Made by a program: the position numbers and the translations under genes
Assembly (NCBI RefSeq): GCF_003610735.1
Contig: NZ_RAQM01000009.1
Span: 197,194 to 261,193 of the forward strand
DNA from: Tenacibaculum lutimaris
GTDB taxonomy: Bacteria; Bacteroidota; Bacteroidia; Flavobacteriales; Flavobacteriaceae
DNA length: 64,000 nt
Direction of reading: 5' to 3'
Notes under the pieces: generated by a model
The model's input: only the letters and a program-made list of their open reading frames with translations
What the model was told of the DNA's origin: nothing
The model's database searches: none
Shown here: positions 1 through 8,687 of the stretch, piece after piece
Layout: each line of letters starts with the position of its first letter
How positions within the stretch are numbered: the stretch's first letter is position 1

Positions 1-471
1 GGACGTTTAGTACACACTTTTACTGACCAAAATAAATCTAAAGACATTTTATTGGATCTTATGATTCAAGAATTAATTGTTAGACTTTTACAAACTAAGG
101 CTAAAGCTTTTATTTTAAATGATTCTACCGATACGTTTTCTGATACTCGAATAGGTATGGTTATTAAATTTATAAAAAACAACCTTACTAATAAAGATAT
201 TACAGTTGAGCTTTTAGCTGAAAAAGCTTGTATGAGTACTTCTCATTTTCATAAAAAGTTTAAAAACACCTTAGGAATCTCTCCTATTGATTATATCAAT
301 TCTGAAAAAATCAAATTTTCTAAGAAACTGATAAAACAATCTAAAAACCTACGAATCTCTGAAATAGCTTACAAATCTGGTTTTAATAACATTAGCTATT
401 TTAACAGACAGTTTAAAAAAATGGAGATGATTACTCCTCAACAGTTTAAAAAGTCTTTTCTAAAAGAGTAA
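1..471 (+). CDS. AraC-family transcriptional regulator, C-terminal part (5' end outside window)
   Basis: The reading frame is open from base 1, so the gene starts upstream of the window; the first internal ATG at 61 is not a convincing start. The visible part begins with the end of an AraC-type sensor region (LVHTFTDQ) and a helical linker. The last 105 residues form a complete double helix-turn-helix DNA-binding domain: the first HTH around LLAEKACMSTSHFHKKFK, the second around RISEIAYKSGFNNISYFNRQF, ending in the usual P-x-x-F (TPQQFKK). The effector and targets cannot be read from the sequence. The TSUP transporter gene follows on the same strand after about 45 bases and may be a target or co-transcribed. 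Confidence 0.9.
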   Translation, partial: GRLVHTFTDQNKSKDILLDLMIQELIVRLLQTKAKAFILNDSTDTFSDTRIGMVIKFIKNNLTNKDITVELLAEKACMSTSHFHKKFKNTLGISPIDYINSEKIKFSKKLIKQSKNLRISEIAYKSGFNNISYFNRQFKKMEMITPQQFKKSFLKE

Positions 472-517
472 ATCATCAACTTTTTTCAAAAAACTTTTAT
501 AGTTACATTTGTTTAAT

Positions 518-1297
518 ATGATGATATCTCTTTTTTTAGATGTTTTAAGCACTAATTGGTACATAATTTTACTTTTTTTTATCGTAGCTATTCTATACTC
601 CTCTGTCGGGTTTGGCGGAGGTTCTAGTTACTTAGCTGTTTTAGCGCTTACAGGATTACTTTTTACACAAATAAGAGCTACAGCTTTACTTTGTAATGTG
701 ATGGTTGTTACCGGAAATGTTTTACTATACACACAACAAAAACAATATAACTGGAAAAAGGTTATTCCACTCACTTTGTTTAGTATCCCTTTAGCATTTT
801 TAGGTGGCTATTTAAGAATAAGTCAAACATTTTTCTTTATTCTTTTAGGTTTTACACTACTTTTTGCTGCTATTACCATGTGGATTTCTAACAAAGTAGT
901 TACCAATAATAGTAAAACTAAAGATTTAAACTTAGCTAAAAATGCGGGTTATGGTGGAGTAATTGGTTTTATTTCTGGAATGGTTGGTATTGGTGGTGGT
1001 ATTTTCTTAGCTCCGTTACTTCATTTAACCAATTGGGACACTCCTAAAAAAATAGCAGCAACTGCTAGCTTTTTTATTTTGGTAAACTCTATATCTGGCT
1101 TGATAGGTCAATACACAAACCCTGAGTTTTATATTGATTGGAAACTTACTTCTATTTTATTAATTACCGTTTTTATTGGCGGACAAATTGGTAGCAGAAT
1201 GAGCAATCAGCTCTTTACTCCTACTCAATTAAAAAAGGCAACCGCTATTTTGATTGCCTTTGTAAGTATTCGGATTTTAATTAAGTATTTATTCTAA
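518..1297 (+). CDS. TSUP (TauE/SafE) family sulfite/anion exporter-like membrane protein
   Basis: About 259 residues, made largely of hydrophobic helices with the duplicated architecture of the TSUP family. Typical glycine-rich motifs are visible: SSVGFGGGSSYLAVLALTGL near the N-terminus and GMVGIGGGIFLAPLL in the second half. The family moves sulfite, sulfonates or other small anions across the inner membrane; the substrate here cannot be assigned. A longer frame opens at a TTG at 509, but the ATG pair at 518/521 is preferred. A TACATTTG element lies at 504-511, so the message may have almost no leader. The gene is tail to tail with the serine hydrolase, whose stop codon begins at the next base. 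Confidence 0.85.
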   Translation: MMISLFLDVLSTNWYIILLFFIVAILYSSVGFGGGSSYLAVLALTGLLFTQIRATALLCNVMVVTGNVLLYTQQKQYNWKKVIPLTLFSIPLAFLGGYLRISQTFFFILLGFTLLFAAITMWISNKVVTNNSKTKDLNLAKNAGYGGVIGFISGMVGIGGGIFLAPLLHLTNWDTPKKIAATASFFILVNSISGLIGQYTNPEFYIDWKLTSILLITVFIGGQIGSRMSNQLFTPTQLKKATAILIAFVSIRILIKYLF

Positions 1298-2953
1298 TTA
1301 TTGCCTTACCCCTTTCATTTCTCTTCCTCCTTGATACAATGTTAACGCTGTAATTATTCCATTTTCATTCCCATGAAATTCTATACTCGCTTCCACTACT
1401 TTTAAAAAGAATTTTGTTTGAGTTTCTGCAAATAATTCAAATTGTGATTGCCCTGTAGCTTGAGCAAATAATTGGTTTCCTTTAGAAGTTACTGTAATTA
1501 TAAACCCTGGTTGCAACTCATATTTACCCTCATATCCTTTTAAAACTTCTGGAGCTACCGAAATTTCTTTCCTCTCCTTTGGTGCTTCTTTATCTGTAAA
1601 AACACCTATTTCTTTATTAATTCTGTTTTGAAAAACAGCTGTTTTCTTTCCTTTTTTTTCTGAAAACTTGTACGTGTAAAATCCATCTTCAAAAGAAAAT
1701 TCATTAGATGAAGTTGGATACATTTTAAAACTACTTGAACTACCTTCTCTTTGACTATACAATTGATTATCTTTTAAACTAATGAAACGAATCGCCCCAT
1801 CTTCAAACTCATAAGCGCCTACCCATTTATTTAATTCTTCTTTTGATATAGAAAAATTACTATCGGCTACAGAAAAAGGTTTATTAATAGCCAAAGCCGC
1901 AATTTTTATAGCCAATGCTGTTGGTGATTTACACCCACAATTAGAAAATACAATTACATACACATCTTCACTTGGAACATACACTCCCATAGATTTATAT
2001 CCAGGAATTGAGCCACCGTGTTCCAAAGTTGGTACTCCATTTATTTCGTTAAAACTCCAACCATATCCATAATTTATTTTTTTACCATTATTCAGTGTGT
2101 AATTGGTAAACGCTTTATCAATTGTTTCTTTTTTTACTAATGTGTTATTACGAATGGCTGTTTGCCACTTTAACATATCATCTACATTTGACATTATTGA
2201 ACCTGCTGCATAAGGTAATGTCATACTTATATATTGGGCATTTGAATATTCTCCATTTCTCATTCGATAACCTGCTGCTCTATTCTTAATCAGTTTGGAA
2301 CGACTTCCATAATAAGAAGAATTCATATTTAATTTCTTAAAAATTCGAGTTTCAACAAACTCTGGATAACTCATTCCGCTAGTTTTTTCTATAATATATC
2401 CTAAAATAAAATACCCTGAATTGTTATATAAATACTTTTCTCCTGGATCAAAATCCATTGGTTCATTTTTAAAGAAATCTATAAATTTTAAAGGCTCCAT
2501 ATCTTTTGTTGTTACTTCACCAAACTTTTGCATTGATGTATAACTTTTAATTCCTGAAGTATGAGTTAATAAGTGGTGTATTGTTATTCGTTTTCCTTTT
2601 GTAGGGTAATCAGGTATATATTTTGTAATGTCATCTTCTAAACTTAGTTTACCTTCTTCTAACAGCATTAATATTGAAACTGATGTAAATTGTTTTGTTA
2701 TTGAACCTACTTCAAAAACATTTTCTGGCTTCATGTTTACATCTAACTCTATATTAGCTTTCCCAAAAGCTTTTCTGTAAATAACATTTCCTTTTTTTGC
2801 AACCAAAGCTACTGCTCCGGTTTCATTATTTTTGAATTTCGATTGTAAAACTTCATCTATTTTTAATTCTAAATTCTGAGCTAATATCACGTTTGTTAAA
2901 AACAGACACAAAAAGAAAACAAATGCTTTTTTAATTTGGTTTAGTGTTTTCAT
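1298..2953 (-). CDS. Exported serine beta-lactamase-like hydrolase (class C / PBP4* family)
   Basis: A 551-residue protein with a clear signal peptide (n-region MKTLNQIKK, hydrophobic core, cleavage near LAQ). The serine beta-lactamase/penicillin-binding fold is shown by the SxxK tetrad S84-I-T-K87, the Y-x-N motif at about 176-178 (YNN) and a later H-G-G motif (LEHGGSIPG) replacing K-T-G. About 180 residues after the catalytic domain form an accessory beta-rich region seen in many Bacteroidota members. Such proteins are esterases, D-amino-acid peptidases or peptidoglycan hydrolases rather than true beta-lactamases; the substrate is unknown. It probably acts in the periplasm or at the cell envelope. 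No neighbouring gene suggests a pathway. Confidence 0.88.
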   Translation of the reverse strand: MKTLNQIKKAFVFFLCLFLTNVILAQNLELKIDEVLQSKFKNNETGAVALVAKKGNVIYRKAFGKANIELDVNMKPENVFEVGSITKQFTSVSILMLLEEGKLSLEDDITKYIPDYPTKGKRITIHHLLTHTSGIKSYTSMQKFGEVTTKDMEPLKFIDFFKNEPMDFDPGEKYLYNNSGYFILGYIIEKTSGMSYPEFVETRIFKKLNMNSSYYGSRSKLIKNRAAGYRMRNGEYSNAQYISMTLPYAAGSIMSNVDDMLKWQTAIRNNTLVKKETIDKAFTNYTLNNGKKINYGYGWSFNEINGVPTLEHGGSIPGYKSMGVYVPSEDVYVIVFSNCGCKSPTALAIKIAALAINKPFSVADSNFSISKEELNKWVGAYEFEDGAIRFISLKDNQLYSQREGSSSSFKMYPTSSNEFSFEDGFYTYKFSEKKGKKTAVFQNRINKEIGVFTDKEAPKERKEISVAPEVLKGYEGKYELQPGFIITVTSKGNQLFAQATGQSQFELFAETQTKFFLKVVEASIEFHGNENGIITALTLYQGGREMKGVRQ

Positions 2954-3025
2954 TATTCATTTTTTTGATTAGTATACTCATACGACGATAGATAAAAAAA
3001 TAAGTTACAGATTTTTCATTTAAAA

Positions 3026-3056
3026 CAAAAAAGCAACGCGTACACGTTGCTTTTGT
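3026..3056 (-). terminator. Intrinsic terminator of dps
   Basis: A 10-bp stem (AAAAGCAACG / CGTTGCTTTT, 3029-3038 with 3045-3054) with a six-base loop lies 30 bases past the dps stop. Read on the minus strand it is followed by a T-rich run. Confidence 0.8.
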
Positions 3057-3083
3057 ATCCTCTAAAAAATAGATGAGTAGTTC

Positions 3084-3554
3084 CTAGCCTAACCAAGCAT
3101 TCATCATCCATATCGTTTTTTCTTGTTCTGCAATAAAATCACTCATCATTGAGTTTGTACCTTCATCTTCAGCTTCGTCAGACAAATCAAGAATTGTACG
3201 TTCTATTTTTAATAATTCAGACAATGAGCTAATAATTAGTTTAACTGCTTCAACATCGTTTGAAATATTTTTCCCTACAGGAACTTTTGATACACTTGTA
3301 TAATCATCAAAAGTATGTAAAGGTGTACCTTGAAGTGTTAAAATACGCTCTGCTATTAAATCTACTTTTTCCTGTGCATCTGTATAAAACTCTTCAAACT
3401 TCATATGTAATTCAAAAAAGTTTTTTCCTTTAATATTCCAGTGTAAACCTCTTGCATTTTGATAATATACTTGAAAGTTAGCTAACAAAGTATTTAACTC
3501 ATTTACTAAAGTTGTTGTTTTCTGCTTGTCTAACCCTAAAATTGTAGTCGTCAT
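3084..3554 (-). CDS. dps: Dps-family DNA-binding ferritin-like protein
   Basis: At 156 residues this is the usual length for Dps, which forms a dodecamer that oxidises and stores iron and shields DNA from peroxide. The inter-subunit ferroxidase ligands can be placed: H38 in RGLHWNIKG, H50, D65 and E69, with the spacing known for the family. No long lysine-rich tail is present, so DNA binding by this protein is not certain. It is divergently transcribed from oxyR with about 116 bases between the start codons, which strongly suggests control by OxyR under peroxide stress. A TAAATTTG element (minus strand) and a dyad lie in the shared region. Confidence 0.93.
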   Translation of the reverse strand: MTTTILGLDKQKTTTLVNELNTLLANFQVYYQNARGLHWNIKGKNFFELHMKFEEFYTDAQEKVDLIAERILTLQGTPLHTFDDYTSVSKVPVGKNISNDVEAVKLIISSLSELLKIERTILDLSDEAEDEGTNSMMSDFIAEQEKTIWMMNAWLG

Positions 3555-3590
3555 AGTGTATTGATTTTAAGTTTTTTACTTTTTCTATTA

Positions 3591-3598
3591 CAAATTTA
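3591..3598 (-). promoter_or_regulatory. Candidate -7 element of dps
   Basis: On the minus strand the sequence reads TAAATTTG, matching the Bacteroidota TAnnTTTG element, 37 bases before the dps ATG. No good -33 TTG is visible at the expected distance, as would suit an activator-dependent promoter. Confidence 0.45.
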
Positions 3599-3621
3599 GC
3601 GTAACTTTTCATGCTTTAACT

Positions 3622-3653
3622 ATAAAGGTTATTGATTGTTTTAATATCTTTAT
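3622..3653. promoter_or_regulatory. Candidate OxyR operator dyad
   Basis: An ATAAAG (3622-3627) and its inverse CTTTAT (3648-3653) are separated by 20 bases of AT-rich sequence, midway between dps and oxyR. The size suits binding by a LysR-type tetramer. The match to the E. coli OxyR consensus is weak, so this is a suggestion from position and symmetry only. Confidence 0.3.
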
Positions 3654-3670
3654 CGAAAATTATTATACAA

Positions 3671-4612
3671 ATGACTATAACGCAATTAAAATATACACTT
3701 GCTGTTGCTGAATATAAAAACTTTACGATTGCTGCAGAGCATTGCTTTGTAACTCAACCAACACTTAGTATGCAAATTCAAAAGTTGGAAGAAGAATTAG
3801 ATGCTAAAATTTTTAATCGCTCAAAAAAACCTATAGAATTAACAGAAGTAGGAAAACGTATTGTAGAACAAGCTAAAGTTATTGTTGATGAAAGTAATCG
3901 TATTATAGATATTGTTCATCAACAAAAAGGATATATTGGAGGAGAGTTTAGAGTAGGAATCATCCCTACTATTATGCCTACGTTACTTCCTATGTTTTTA
4001 AAAACTTTCAGCAAAAACTATCCTAAAGTTAAATTAATTATTGAAGAGTTAACTACTGAAGAAATTGTTAGAAAGTTAATGGATGGTTATATCGATGCTG
4101 CTATCGCTGCTACTCCACTAGAAAATGAAGCTATTAAAGAACGTGTTTTATATTATGAGCCGTTTGTTGGTTTAGTTCCTAGTGAACATCGTTTATTCAA
4201 TCAAAAGAAATTAAAAATTGACGATTTAGAGGTTGATGATATTTTACTATTAGAAGATGGACATTGTTTTAAAGACAGTGTAATTAACCTTTGTAGAACA
4301 AATAAAAGAAGTGCTACACATCACTTTCAGTTAGAAAGTGGAAGTTTTGATACACTCATTAAGCTATCTAAAGATGGGCTAGGAATGACCTTACTTCCCT
4401 ATTTAAACACTTTAGATTTAAATGATAGAGACAAAGCTCATTTAAGAGAATTTGAAACTCCACCACCTGCTCGTGAAGTAAGTTTAATTTATCATAAATC
4501 ACAGTTAAAAATGCAATTGATAGAAGCTTTAAAAACTACAATTGATAGTGTTATTAGAGGTGCTATTGCTTTTAGTGATGTAGAAATTATAAGTCCTCTT
4601 CAGAAAAAATAA
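3671..4612 (+). CDS. oxyR: Hydrogen-peroxide-sensing LysR regulator OxyR
   Basis: This 313-residue LysR-type regulator begins MTITQLKYTLAVAEYKNF, the conserved OxyR N-terminus, with an HTH through FTIAAEHCFVTQPTLSMQIQKLE. Counted from the ATG at 3671, the two cysteines in GHCFKDSVINLC fall at residues 199 and 208, the same numbers as the redox-sensing disulfide pair of E. coli OxyR. That agreement supports 3671 rather than the longer frame from a TTG at 3632. It should activate peroxide defence genes, most directly the divergent dps. It is followed by a bidirectional terminator shared with the SulP gene. Confidence 0.95.
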   Translation: MTITQLKYTLAVAEYKNFTIAAEHCFVTQPTLSMQIQKLEEELDAKIFNRSKKPIELTEVGKRIVEQAKVIVDESNRIIDIVHQQKGYIGGEFRVGIIPTIMPTLLPMFLKTFSKNYPKVKLIIEELTTEEIVRKLMDGYIDAAIAATPLENEAIKERVLYYEPFVGLVPSEHRLFNQKKLKIDDLEVDDILLLEDGHCFKDSVINLCRTNKRSATHHFQLESGSFDTLIKLSKDGLGMTLLPYLNTLDLNDRDKAHLREFETPPPAREVSLIYHKSQLKMQLIEALKTTIDSVIRGAIAFSDVEIISPLQKK

Positions 4613-4617
4613 GAGTA

Positions 4618-4651
4618 ATAAAAAATCCCGCTAATAGCGGGATTTTTTATT
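4618..4651. terminator. Bidirectional terminator between oxyR and the SulP gene
   Basis: A perfect 12-bp stem (AAAAATCCCGCT / AGCGGGATTTTT, 4621-4632 with 4636-4647) and a three-base loop, with A-run before and T-run after, serves both converging genes. Confidence 0.9.
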
Positions 4652-4670
4652 GTTTTTATCACTCAGCGAT

Positions 4671-6563
4671 TTAAAAACTATATTCTGATAATGGCTTTGG
4701 AAAATCTTCTGGATTTGCTGCTAAATGATAACGAGGATCATCTACCGCCTCTTCAATAACATCTGCAAAAATAGGGCTTGCTTTATAAAGCAATACCTTA
4801 CAATCTTCACTTAAATGTTTTAAAGTTACCTTTTTCCCTGCCTTTTGATATTTTTCTACTAATATAAAAATAGCTTCAATAGCTGAATGATCAGAAATAC
4901 GTGATTCTACAAAGTCAATCTCCACATTATCTGGATCATGCTTAATATCAAACTTTTCGTTAAAAGCAGTAATACTTCCGAAGAATAAAGGCCCCCAAAT
5001 TTCGTAAATCTTAGTTCCATCTTGTTTAAAACGCTTTCTCGCTCTAATTTTCTTGGCATTTTCCCAAGCAAAAACTAATGCTGAAATAATTACTCCGACA
5101 AATACAGCAATTGCTAAATCAAAAACCACGGTTACCGCTGATACTATAATTAATACAATAGCATCTGATTTTGGTATCTTGTTCATAATTCTAAAGCTCG
5201 ACCATGCAAACGTATCGATGACCATCATAAACATTACTCCTACTAAGGCTGCAATAGGTACTTGTTCAATATATTTATCTGCAAAAAGGATAAAAATTAA
5301 TAAAGTAACCGCCATCATAACTCCTGATAAACGTCCTCTACCACCTGCGTTAATGTTAATTACTGTTTGACCAATCATACCACAACCACCAGTTCCTCCA
5401 AACAAACCACTTAACATATTCCCTGCTCCTTGTGCTATACATTCTTTATTACCATCACCTCTTGAGTCTGTTAATTCATCCACTAAATTCATCGTCATTA
5501 ATGTTTCAATTAATCCAACTGAAGCCGCTAAAAAGGCATATGGCGCTATAAACTTCAACGTATCTAAGTTGAATGGTAAATTACTCCAAAGCTCTGCTAA
5601 ATTCATTTTTTTAGAAATTTCATCAAAACCATTTAAACCTGCTCCTCCACCATCTCTAATAAAATCTCCAACATTGATAGACTCTAATCCTCCAATAATA
5701 GACACAAATGTTACAATTAAAATAGCTGTTAAAGCTGCTGGTACTTTTGTTGTTAATTTAGGTAGTAACCATATAATTAACATCGTTAACAACACTAACC
5801 CCACCATAGTGTATAACTTAGTTCCTTGTAAAGTAGATTTTACAACTCCGCTATCTTTTACTGAATAAAATCCGTCATTTTCTATATTAAAAACAACCTT
5901 TTTTGTTTTAGCATCAAAAACTTGTGTATCTGATTTTACAAAAACTTCTTGGTTTGTTTGATTGTTGGTAATTGAATTCCCTTTGATTGAAAATAATGCA
6001 GCATTTGATACTAGGTCTTGTACTTCATTATCTGCTATTTTATAAACCAGTTCTTTCGATTCGGTTTTACGCATGTTTTGCCCGAAAATATCTTTCTTAT
6101 TTTCTTTAAACATTCCTAGTTGTGCAATAAAAATAACTACAGCTAAACCGTTTACAAATCCCATCATTACTGGATGTGGAATTAGTCTAACTAATTTTCC
6201 AAGTTTAAATACTCCTGCTAACACTTGAATTATTCCCATTAAAACTACAGCTGCTAGTAAATAGAAGTACCCCATGTTTTCTACAGGTGTATCAAATAGC
6301 AATCCTTTTGCATGTCCTTCTTGAATCATAGTAACAAAAATTACAGCTACAGCTCCTGCTGCACCAGAAATTAATCCTGGTCTACCTCCAAAAATCGCAG
6401 AAATGATTCCTATAACAAACGCTCCAAATAACGCAACAATAGGACTTATTTGAGCTACAAAAGCGAAAGCTACTACTTCTGGTATCATTGCTAACGATAC
6501 TGTAATACCTGCTAACGAATCATCTTTTATGTTAATCTTCTTACTTTTAATGTATTTCATCAT
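4671..6563 (-). CDS. SulP-family inorganic anion transporter with STAS domain
   Basis: A 630-residue membrane protein of the SLC26/SulP family: hydrophobic helices from about residue 15, family signatures (SLAMIPEVVAFAFVA, FGGTGGCGMIGQTVININAGGRGRLSG) and a C-terminal STAS domain from about residue 535. SulP proteins move sulfate, bicarbonate or other anions, often with sodium; the substrate is not readable here. A hydrophilic insert of about 90 residues (near 155-245) separates transmembrane helices and is unusual. The frame extends upstream to a TTG at 6620, but the ATG pair at 6563/6560 directly precedes the conserved N-terminus and is chosen. It is divergent from pyrR. Confidence 0.9.
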   Translation of the reverse strand: MMKYIKSKKINIKDDSLAGITVSLAMIPEVVAFAFVAQISPIVALFGAFVIGIISAIFGGRPGLISGAAGAVAVIFVTMIQEGHAKGLLFDTPVENMGYFYLLAAVVLMGIIQVLAGVFKLGKLVRLIPHPVMMGFVNGLAVVIFIAQLGMFKENKKDIFGQNMRKTESKELVYKIADNEVQDLVSNAALFSIKGNSITNNQTNQEVFVKSDTQVFDAKTKKVVFNIENDGFYSVKDSGVVKSTLQGTKLYTMVGLVLLTMLIIWLLPKLTTKVPAALTAILIVTFVSIIGGLESINVGDFIRDGGGAGLNGFDEISKKMNLAELWSNLPFNLDTLKFIAPYAFLAASVGLIETLMTMNLVDELTDSRGDGNKECIAQGAGNMLSGLFGGTGGCGMIGQTVININAGGRGRLSGVMMAVTLLIFILFADKYIEQVPIAALVGVMFMMVIDTFAWSSFRIMNKIPKSDAIVLIIVSAVTVVFDLAIAVFVGVIISALVFAWENAKKIRARKRFKQDGTKIYEIWGPLFFGSITAFNEKFDIKHDPDNVEIDFVESRISDHSAIEAIFILVEKYQKAGKKVTLKHLSEDCKVLLYKASPIFADVIEEAVDDPRYHLAANPEDFPKPLSEYSF

Positions 6564-6732
6564 AATTTCTAAGAGTCTTTTGTAAAAGTGGGCAAATGTA
6601 AAGATAATTTTATAGACCAAGTTTTACGTTTCATGTGTTAATTATTAATTATTCTTTAAAGGTCACATGGAACACCTTAATTAATTCCTTATTTTACGAT
6701 TAAAATTTATTGGTGTTTCATTAAGTTTAATT

Positions 6733-6762
6733 TTGTCAACTTTATTTTTTGCCGTAATTTTG
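6733..6762 (+). promoter_or_regulatory. Promoter of the pyrR-pyrB operon
   Basis: A TTG at 6733-6735, a 19-base spacer and TAATTTTG at 6755-6762 match the Bacteroidota housekeeping promoter (-33 TTG, -7 TAnnTTTG), 36 bases before the pyrR ATG. A second TAATTTTG overlaps at 6728-6735. Confidence 0.65.
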
Positions 6763-6797
6763 AACGTTGAACTATCAAACCAATTTGGTAGCAACAA

Positions 6798-7352
6798 ATG
6801 AGCAGAAAAACACTACTTACTTCGAAAGAAATTGAAATCATTCTGCATCGATTAGCCTGTCAGTTAATCGAGAATCACAACGATTTTTCTAATACCGTAT
6901 TAATAGGATTACAACCTAGAGGTACTTATTTAGCTAATCGATTAGCTAAATTACTAAGAGATGAGTACAACATAAAGGACTTACAATTAGGTTTTTTAGA
7001 CATTACTTTTTATCGTGATGATTTTCGCAGAAGACAAGAACCACTAGAAGCCACTTCAACCCAAATTGACTTTTTAATTGAAGATAAAAAAGTGGTAATT
7101 ATTGATGATGTATTATACTCAGGAAGAAGCGTACGAAGTGCTTTAACGGCATTACAATCGTACGGAAGACCTGATAACATTGAGTTGTTGGTATTAATTG
7201 ACCGTCGTTTTAGCCGTCATTTACCAATTCAACCTAATTACCGAGGAAGACAAGTAGATGCCATCAACGAAGAAAAAGTAGTTGTTTGTTGGCAAGAAAC
7301 TCATAAAGAAGACATAATTTACCTTGAACCCAAGCCCTCAAAGCTTGATTAG
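6798..7352 (+). CDS. pyrR: PyrR bifunctional pyrimidine regulator / uracil phosphoribosyltransferase
   Basis: The 184-residue length and the phosphoribosyltransferase type I fold fit PyrR. The PRPP-binding loop is VVIIDDVLYSGRSVRSAL near residues 97-115, and the N-terminus (LTSKEIEIILHRLACQLIENH) is PyrR-like. The enzyme can make UMP from uracil and PRPP; in Gram-positive bacteria it also binds pyr mRNA to attenuate transcription. No PyrR-binding antiterminator structure is visible in the short leader, so only the enzymatic role is supported here. It leads an operon with pyrB 24 bases downstream, linking salvage and de novo pyrimidine synthesis. Confidence 0.93.
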   Translation: MSRKTLLTSKEIEIILHRLACQLIENHNDFSNTVLIGLQPRGTYLANRLAKLLRDEYNIKDLQLGFLDITFYRDDFRRRQEPLEATSTQIDFLIEDKKVVIIDDVLYSGRSVRSALTALQSYGRPDNIELLVLIDRRFSRHLPIQPNYRGRQVDAINEEKVVVCWQETHKEDIIYLEPKPSKLD

Positions 7353-7376
7353 TTATGATTAAAAAAATAAACTAAG

Positions 7377-8309
7377 ATGAAGCAGTTAAGCGTTGAACAT
7401 TTATTAGGAATTAAATACCTTAACAAAAATGACCTTGAGCTTATTTTTGAAACCGCTGCTCATTTTAAAGAAGTCATTAACAGACCTATAAAAAAGGTTC
7501 CTTCATTACGTGATATTACTATTGCCAACTTATTTTTTGAAAATAGTACCCGTACAAAACTTTCTTTTGAATTAGCTGAAAAGCGTTTATCTGCAGATGT
7601 TATTAATTTTTCTGCAGGACAATCATCAGTAAAAAAAGGAGAAACTTTAATTGATACTGTAAACAACATTTTATCAATGAAAGTTGATATTGTTGTAATG
7701 CGTCATTCAAATGTAGGAGCAGGAATTTTCTTATCGAACCATGTGGATGCTAAAATTATTAATGCTGGTGATGGTACACACGAACATCCTACACAAGCAT
7801 TATTAGATAGTTTTTCTATGAGAGAAGCTTTAAATAGTGACTTAAAAGGAAAGAAAATTGTAATTGTTGGTGATGTCTTACATTCACGTGTAGCTTTATC
7901 AAACATATTCGCTTTACAACTACAAGGCGCTAAGGTAAAAGTTTGTGGACCTACCACTTTAATTCCGCGTTATATTTCTAGCCTAGGAGTTGAAGTAGAA
8001 ACCAATCTTAAAAAAGCTTTAGAGTGGTGTGATGTAGCCAATGTGTTACGTGTACAACACGAACGTATGGATATTAAATATTTTCCTTCAACAAGAGAAT
8101 ACACACAGCTTTTTGGTATAAATAAAGAAATTTTAGACAACCTTGATAAAAAGATTGTTATTATGCACCCTGGGCCGATAAACCGTGGTGTAGAATTAAC
8201 AAGTGATGTTGCTGACAGTAACCAATCTATTATCTTAAATCAGGTAGAAAATGGAGTTGCTGTACGTATGGCAGTAATTTATTTGTTAGCGCAACAAATA
8301 AAAAGGTAA
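7377..8309 (+). CDS. pyrB: Aspartate carbamoyltransferase catalytic subunit
   Basis: A 310-residue transcarbamylase that joins carbamoyl phosphate and aspartate to make N-carbamoyl-aspartate, the committed step of pyrimidine synthesis. The carbamoyl-phosphate loop ENSTRTKLSFE (near residue 55), the HEHPTQALLD motif (near 137) and the HPGPINRGVE motif near the C-terminus are all intact. There is no pyrI regulatory subunit next to it, so this is probably the unregulated catalytic-trimer form or pairs with PyrR-type control. It lies between pyrR and a small STAS-like gene that begins two bases after its stop. Confidence 0.96.
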   Translation: MKQLSVEHLLGIKYLNKNDLELIFETAAHFKEVINRPIKKVPSLRDITIANLFFENSTRTKLSFELAEKRLSADVINFSAGQSSVKKGETLIDTVNNILSMKVDIVVMRHSNVGAGIFLSNHVDAKIINAGDGTHEHPTQALLDSFSMREALNSDLKGKKIVIVGDVLHSRVALSNIFALQLQGAKVKVCGPTTLIPRYISSLGVEVETNLKKALEWCDVANVLRVQHERMDIKYFPSTREYTQLFGINKEILDNLDKKIVIMHPGPINRGVELTSDVADSNQSIILNQVENGVAVRMAVIYLLAQQIKR

Positions 8310-8311
8310 CT

Positions 8312-8644
8312 ATGAAAACAGAACATAAAACAGCTTATACATTAATAACCTCTGATGAAAATTCCTTTTCAAAATTCTTAGAAAGTTTTGAAAAAGAATA
8401 TGTTACTCTTACAGGAAAAAACCTGATTCTTGTAATTTCAGAGCAATTTAATGCCTCTAACAAAAATATTTTGCTATTTTTGAAATACGCTCATGAACAT
8501 CAAAACAATGGCATGTCTTTTGTAGTTGTATCTAAAGATGTAGACATTGATGAATTTCCTGAAACTTTTAACATCGTTCCTACTTTAATAGAAGCAGAAG
8601 ATGTTATAGAAATGGAAGATATTCAACGCGATTTAGGTTTTTAA
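8312..8644 (+). CDS. Small STAS-like protein of unknown role, next to rnz
   Basis: 110 residues, no signal peptide or membrane segment, acidic C-terminal end (IEAEDVIEMEDIQRDLGF). The alternation of strands and helices (NLILVISEQFNASNKNILLFLKYA, then SFVVVSKDVD) suggests a STAS-like alpha/beta fold; that is inference. Homologues in Flavobacteriia commonly sit beside ribonuclease Z and are sometimes misnamed after it. It starts two bases after pyrB and is likely translationally coupled. No active-site residues are recognisable, so a protein-interaction role is more plausible than catalysis. Confidence 0.7.
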   Translation: MKTEHKTAYTLITSDENSFSKFLESFEKEYVTLTGKNLILVISEQFNASNKNILLFLKYAHEHQNNGMSFVVVSKDVDIDEFPETFNIVPTLIEAEDVIEMEDIQRDLGF

Positions 8645-8687
8645 CCTTATTTTTTAGTAATTATTCATTCCCCCTAAATGATAATCT

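Noticed and set aside
5053..5868. Antisense open frames within the SulP gene
   Set aside because: They mirror the hydrophobic codon pattern of the real gene; no signal, motif or start context.
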